DNA of 64,000 nt from NCBI GenBank assembly GCA_034670405.1, contig JAXDDX010000002.1, forward strand, positions 9,548,501-9,612,500, written 5' to 3'. The position numbers and the translations under genes were made by a program. The DNA comes from Hoplostethus atlanticus (lineage: Eukaryota > Chordata > Actinopteri > Trachichthyiformes > Trachichthyidae). Every line of letters begins with the position of its first letter. Position 1 is the first letter of the stretch. The notes under the pieces were generated by a model. It searched no databases. It saw only the letters and a program-made list of their open reading frames with translations, and had not been told where the DNA came from. Shown piece by piece: positions 60,728 through 64,000 of this stretch.

Positions 60728-61085
60728 AGGGTTGGGTAGGTTACCTTCAAAATGTAATACAGATTATGCATTACCTGCTACAAATTGTAATGCGGTAGTA
60801 GTAATATGATTACTTTCAGTTACTTTTGTACTACTTTGCCTCCAGATCAATAGGCTATGAGGCAAACCAGATATTTATTCCAACTTAGAGACTAATTTTA
60901 ATAGTGATATTATCACCATCTGCAACCACCACCAGCTGTTATTTCAAGATGAATAAACTGGTATTTACCTCATCCATGCTCCAACAAGTAATCTTTTTTG
61001 TCAAAAGTATCCATAATCTGATTACTGTTTTTCCAGTAAATTTAACTAATTACAGTTGACACTTTGTAATCAGATTTTTGCATCT
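60728..61085. mobile_element. 'gggttgggtaggttac' short DNA element
   Basis: The block starts CAGGGTTGGGTAGGTTACCTT, has many TGTAAT/ATTACA words (TGATTACTTTCAGTTACTTT, TAATCTGATTACTG) and ends in TTGTAATCAGATTTTTGC. This wording is typical of a widespread fish MITE. A truncated relative is at 45121-45215. Confidence 0.55.
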
Positions 61086-61091
61086 CCATTA

Positions 61092-61260
61092 AATGTACAC
61101 AGCAAATTGAGAAGAGTTAAATTTTTGGTGTTGGTGAAATTTGAGCAAAAGTAGAGTTAATTATACTCTGGATAGAGTCAAATCCCTTATATTTAACTCT
61201 CAGTTGACAAATAGTTGGCGTCAAAACCGAGTGTCAAAATGAAGTGTCTTTAAATCAAAT
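61092..61260 (+). repeat. element-end-like sequence with GAGTTAAA motifs
   Basis: TACACAGCAAATTGAGAAGA is followed by several GAGTTAAAT/TAACTC words and TTGGTGTTGGTG. This pattern recurs at the ends of fish DNA elements and may mark the left border of a mobile unit that carries the gene starting at 61322. The right border would lie beyond the window. Confidence 0.35.
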
Positions 61261-61321
61261 CTGTAAGTGTCATTGTAGTAACATTAACTTTGAACTTTTT
61301 ACTCTAAACTCTAAATTCACC

Positions 61322-61411
61322 CGCCCCCATCGTCTACACACACCGACTGAAGCCAGAGTCTGAAAACTGCAGACTGTGCTTTTGACCTTGGTTTTAACTT
61401 TAAATTGTTGG
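61322..61411 (+). promoter_or_regulatory. possible untranslated first exon and promoter of the SAMD3-like gene
   Basis: CCGCCCCCATCGTCTACACA begins a GC-richer block without a TATA box. The exon would end at TTGTTGG|GTAAGT (GT at 61412-61413), a strong donor. The next acceptor is at 62296. The start position is inferred. Confidence 0.4.
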
Positions 61412-61656
61412 GTAAGTAAATGAGCTAAGTTACTTTCTGTTAACAATATGTTAATAACTCTTCTGGCACCTGGTCTTTTTACAATGGTGAGCCACCGTTA
61501 CACTGTATGCCGCCACGCTGTTACTAGCCACCCTAACGAGTGATAACTTTAGTAGCTTATTCATACATTTTAGTTCGCTAAAACTTTACATTTGGCTAAG
61601 ACTGTTGCTATGATAAAAGTTTGAGAAACAGATTTCCTATTGAGCTGTTGAGCAGT

Positions 61657-61704
61657 CCGAAACACTGCTTAGGTTAGCGTTAGCTTACCTAAGCAGTGTT
61701 TCGG
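61657..61704. repeat. perfect 18-bp inverted repeat, 12-nt loop
   Basis: CCGAAACACTGCTTAGGT (61657-61674) and ACCTAAGCAGTGTTTCGG (61687-61704) are exact reverse complements around TAGCGTTAGCTT. A second short palindrome, AGCGTTAACGCT, lies nearby at 61722-61733. Confidence 0.97.
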
Positions 61705-62299
61705 TTGTGGGCTGTTAGCTAGCGTTAACGCTAACTTAATGCTAACGCCACTCAGTACTGGATAACTAGACCCAACATAATCTGTATGGTGAACACAAAC
61801 GATGAGTGGGCGCTCCAATGGTGGTATGATATTACATAGATTCCCTGTTTATTTATTAATAAATCATAGAAACAATCGACAGAAACGTGCAAGACAGTGA
61901 GCGGTCACTACTGCATCTGCCTTGCTCGTCGACGTTCACTTGTCCGACAGCACGCTATGGTAATACAGCAGGTTGCTTCTCTCCTGCTAACCGCGGAGAT
62001 ACAGCACGTTGTCGTTTTGGTGCGTCAGACAAAAATATCAACATTATTTTTTACAAGCAACCCAGGTAACGTAACGTGTGTCTCTGGGAATCGCTACACC
62101 AAACACAATCACAATGGCGTTGCCTGTGTGCAACTGCAGAGCTATAAAAAGATTGGGGTGAAGAATTTATCTCCACAGCGTATAGAAGTTACGATATTGG
62201 CTCACATTGACTATTCATTTATTCATTTTAATTACATTTGGCCAGATAAATTGTGCAGAAAGCTAACCTCTCATTAATTTACTAAAATGCATACAGAAA

Positions 62300-62393
62300 A
62301 TGCTGGCAAAGGTGGAATATGGAGGAGTCCAAAAATACATAAAAGTTCCACAAAGTGATGAAAACTTTGATTTCCTCCAGTTTCTTCAAGAAG
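62300..62393 (+). CDS. SAMD3-like fish protein, coding exon 1
   Basis: The acceptor ATACAG ends at 62296 and ATG follows at 62300. The exon encodes 31 residues (MLAKVEYGGVQKYIKVP at the start, FDFLQFLQE at the end) plus one base, with donor AAG|GTTTGT. The pattern of a short beta strand, a turn with GG and K, then an acidic segment and a helix suggests the first half of a ubiquitin-like or PB1-like fold. The same N-terminus is, from memory, shared by many near-identical predicted proteins in fish, often called sterile alpha motif domain-containing protein 3-like; no SAM domain lies in the visible part. It is not certain that this family has any host function. Confidence 0.7.
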
Positions 62394-62507
62394 GTTTGTA
62401 TCCATATTGTAAACTAAAAAAATGAATCACTCAAAAAGGTCAATTTGCAAGTCTAAATGACATGGTTGATATGGTAGCTTAATATAATTTCTTTTGATTT
62501 CTCCCAG

Positions 62508-62666
62508 TAACAGACAAATTTAGTCTGCAGGCTCAACTTCTAATTGAAGGTGTGCTCATCTTGACTGATACATCCAGTACTGAGGTTGATGCAGACATAT
62601 TTGATGAGCTGATAAAGTCAGGGGTCCGAAACTTCAAGGTTGGATACCGCCAGTACCCAGTTACAG
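62508..62666 (+). CDS. SAMD3-like fish protein, coding exon 2
   Basis: The acceptor TTTCTCCCAG ends at 62507 and the donor is ACAG|GTAAGG. The exon enters and leaves in phase 1. It encodes VTDKFSLQAQLLIEGVLILT and STEVDADIFDELIKSGVRNF, then KVGYRQYPVT. The 'D-x-x-x-x-E-V-D-x-D-I-F-D-E-L' stretch resembles the acidic loop and last helix of a PB1/ubiquitin-like domain, so exons 1 and 2 together would form it. Phase and composition fit the neighbouring exons. Confidence 0.75.
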
Positions 62667-62972
62667 GTAAGGTTATTAAATACATATTTGGAAGAATTGA
62701 CTCAGTCTTGGTGTGCATGTGCATGCATCAATATTCCTGCTAATATACAACTGATACTTTCTCATACCAATTTATTTTTTAGGAAATAGTTTTAAATAAG
62801 TTATCACACCAGTTTGATGCATTTTCCATAATGTTGATAACTGAAGCTATGATTTATTTAATGTGGTCTCACAAAGGGTAATCAACTCAGAATTTTTTTG
62901 AAATATCCTTAAATATGATTTCATCTGTCATGTTGTCATGAATTTTTTTTTAACACTTTTTCCACTAATCAG

Positions 62973-63205
62973 TATATGAAAATATTTTTTCCTCTGTGGA
63001 CCAATTTTTAGATCTGGAGATTAATTTGATAGCAGTCGAATCACAGTCATCGGTATCGCCAGACCCATCAGCATCACCAGCTTCATTGCCAGTCCCCCCA
63101 GCATCACCAGCTTCTTCCATTTCATCAGATTCGACTATTATCCTCTCATCCACAAAGAACAGGAAGAGGGGCCTGAGAGAGCTGGATCGCGATGAAGCAA
63201 GACAG
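62973..63205 (+). CDS. SAMD3-like fish protein, coding exon 3 (Ser/Pro-rich linker)
   Basis: The acceptor TTTTTCCACTAATCAG ends at 62972, preceded by a long T-rich tract. The exon enters in phase 1 and ends in phase 0 at GACAG|GTAAAC. It encodes YENIFSSVDQFLDLEINL, then a low-complexity SPDPSASPASLPVPPASPAS linker, then KNRKRGLRELDRDEARQ. An alternative acceptor just before DLEI (TTTTTAG, 62994 region) would also keep the frame. The chosen start adds about ten residues and has the better pyrimidine tract. The K-N-R-K-R run may be a nuclear localisation signal. Confidence 0.72.
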
Positions 63206-63420
63206 GTAAACCTTGAAACCATCTACAAATGTATTACATTTTAAGATTATTAGTATTAGATTAGCAGCACTTGAACTATTATCATACAACTTATCATGCA
63301 ATACCAGTTTATTGTAATAAGTCAAACTAAACTAAATTTAACAAAACTTAGTGTCAAAACTAAATATTGAATTTGCTTAAGCATGAAGCTAATAGTTTGA
63401 AAAAAATGTTGCTTTTGCAG

Positions 63421-63557
63421 AAGGTTGATACTGTTCTGAGGTCCAATCCAAAGGGTGAAGAAATCTTCAAAGAGTATGACAAAACTAAAATGCTGTCAGA
63501 TGCAACACGTAGACAGATGGTCAACATTCTGGTTGCAGAAATGACAGAATCATATGG
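63421..63557 (+). CDS. SAMD3-like fish protein, coding exon 4
   Basis: The acceptor TTGCTTTTGCAG ends at 63420 and the donor is TATGG|GTAAGA. The exon goes from phase 0 to phase 2. It encodes KVDTVLRSNPKGEEIFKEYD, TKMLSDATRRQMVNILVAEM and TESYG. The DATRRQMVNILVAEMxExxG block, followed in the next exon by RIPPTSVR, is the hallmark I associate with this fish family. Confidence 0.78.
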
Positions 63558-63634
63558 GTAAGAAAACACTTATAATGACCAAGGAAAACACACATGGATT
63601 GGACACAAATGTAACAAATATTTTGTTTCAAAAG

Positions 63635-63728
63635 GAGGATTCCACCCACAAGTGTGCGGACCAGTTATGCACTGGGAATTGTGACCCTTTTTCCATATCT
63701 CCAAGATCCATACTCAAAAAAGGGATAT
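63635..63728 (+). CDS. SAMD3-like fish protein, coding exon 5
   Basis: The acceptor TTTCAAAAG ends at 63634, a weak pyrimidine tract. The donor is TAT|GTAAGT. The first base completes the Gly codon from exon 4. It encodes RIPPTSVRTSYALGIVTLFP and YLQDPYSKKGY. The frame continues cleanly from exon 4 and into exon 6. Confidence 0.75.
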
Positions 63729-63885
63729 GTAAGTTTTAATGTCTCTTTGAAGTCCAAAAACTGTGTTGATGTAGTACTTATGTCATTAGACCATATTTTT
63801 GCTTAATATTTGTAATGTTTTTCATTGTGTTTTTGGTGTGTGTGTGTTTGTGTGTGTACATGTGTGTGCATGCATGTGTGAGCAG

Positions 63886-64000
63886 GAACATTACTATGAT
63901 CCTGAGGCCAATACTGGCTATCTTGCTTGGAGACTCAAGACAGTCCAACGCAACACCTATGATGGCTTCCGTGGGCGTTCCAGGCCTAATTTCCAGGACA
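63886..64000 (+). CDS. SAMD3-like fish protein, coding exon 6 (cut by the window end)
   Basis: The acceptor GTGTGAGCAG ends at 63885 and is embedded in a TG-rich tract. The frame is phase 0. It encodes EHYYDPEANTGYLAWRLKT and QRNTYDGFRGRSRPNFQD, and is still open at the last base of the window. The YDPEANTGYLAWRLKTVQR block completes the family signature. The rest of the gene lies to the right. Confidence 0.75.

Overview
The window looks like a piece of a teleost fish chromosome. It is intron- and repeat-dominated, with very dense (CA)n/(TG)n and (GA)n tracts, and its mobile elements are of fish types: L2-like LINEs, a Tc1 element with inner repeats, a Penelope-like relic, a gypsy relic, tRNA-derived SINEs, and hAT-, Harbinger- and TTAA-type MITEs. 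There is no operon structure, rRNA, tRNA gene or CRISPR array. Almost all open reading frames are short or encoded by microsatellites.

Two spliced host-type genes can be supported, both on the + strand. (1) The last three coding exons of a sperm-tail PG-rich repeat protein, most likely stpg2, lie at 16233-16401, 19255-19370 and 25906-26073. Their splice phases match, and joining them rebuilds PGPGQY and PGPGAY motifs. No upstream exon was recognised between 1 and 16232, so the rest of the gene probably lies to the left. (2) At the right edge a gene begins with an untranslated exon near 61322-61411, continues through five complete coding exons (62300-63728) and runs off the window in a sixth (63886-64000). 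Its protein resembles the multicopy fish predicted proteins often labelled SAMD3-like, with a ubiquitin-like/PB1-like N-terminus.

Layout: 1-14400 is anonymous sequence with a SINE, a gypsy 3' fragment (-), a TTAA-flanked MITE and low-complexity tracts. 14400-26073 is the stpg2 tail, whose introns hold microsatellites, a hAT-like MITE and an orphan exon-like ORF at 17113-17235. 26074-33385 holds a repeat copy, a SINE and a nearly full-length dead Tc1 element (28646-30115). 33386-40220 is bounded by an inverted repeat and TA dinucleotides; it may be one 6.8-kb DNA element, with tandem repeats at each end, a promoter-like block and a nested LINE fragment. 40221-51660 holds an inverted-repeat element, a SINE, a Penelope relic, a CCAAT cluster, a solo LTR and microsatellites. 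51664-55010 holds two L2-like LINEs on the - strand, the second split by a Harbinger-like MITE. 55011-61090 is repeats and anonymous sequence. 61092-64000 is the SAMD3-like gene.

The two genes share no visible pathway. Points most worth a second look: TG- or pyrimidine-repeat-based 3' splice sites in both genes, the possible 6.8-kb element, the possibly element-borne SAMD3-like gene with a perfect 18-bp hairpin in its first intron, the Harbinger-in-LINE nest, and the in-frame 33-bp minisatellite that replaced the C-terminus of an L2 ORF. All family names rest on motif recognition by eye, without a database search.
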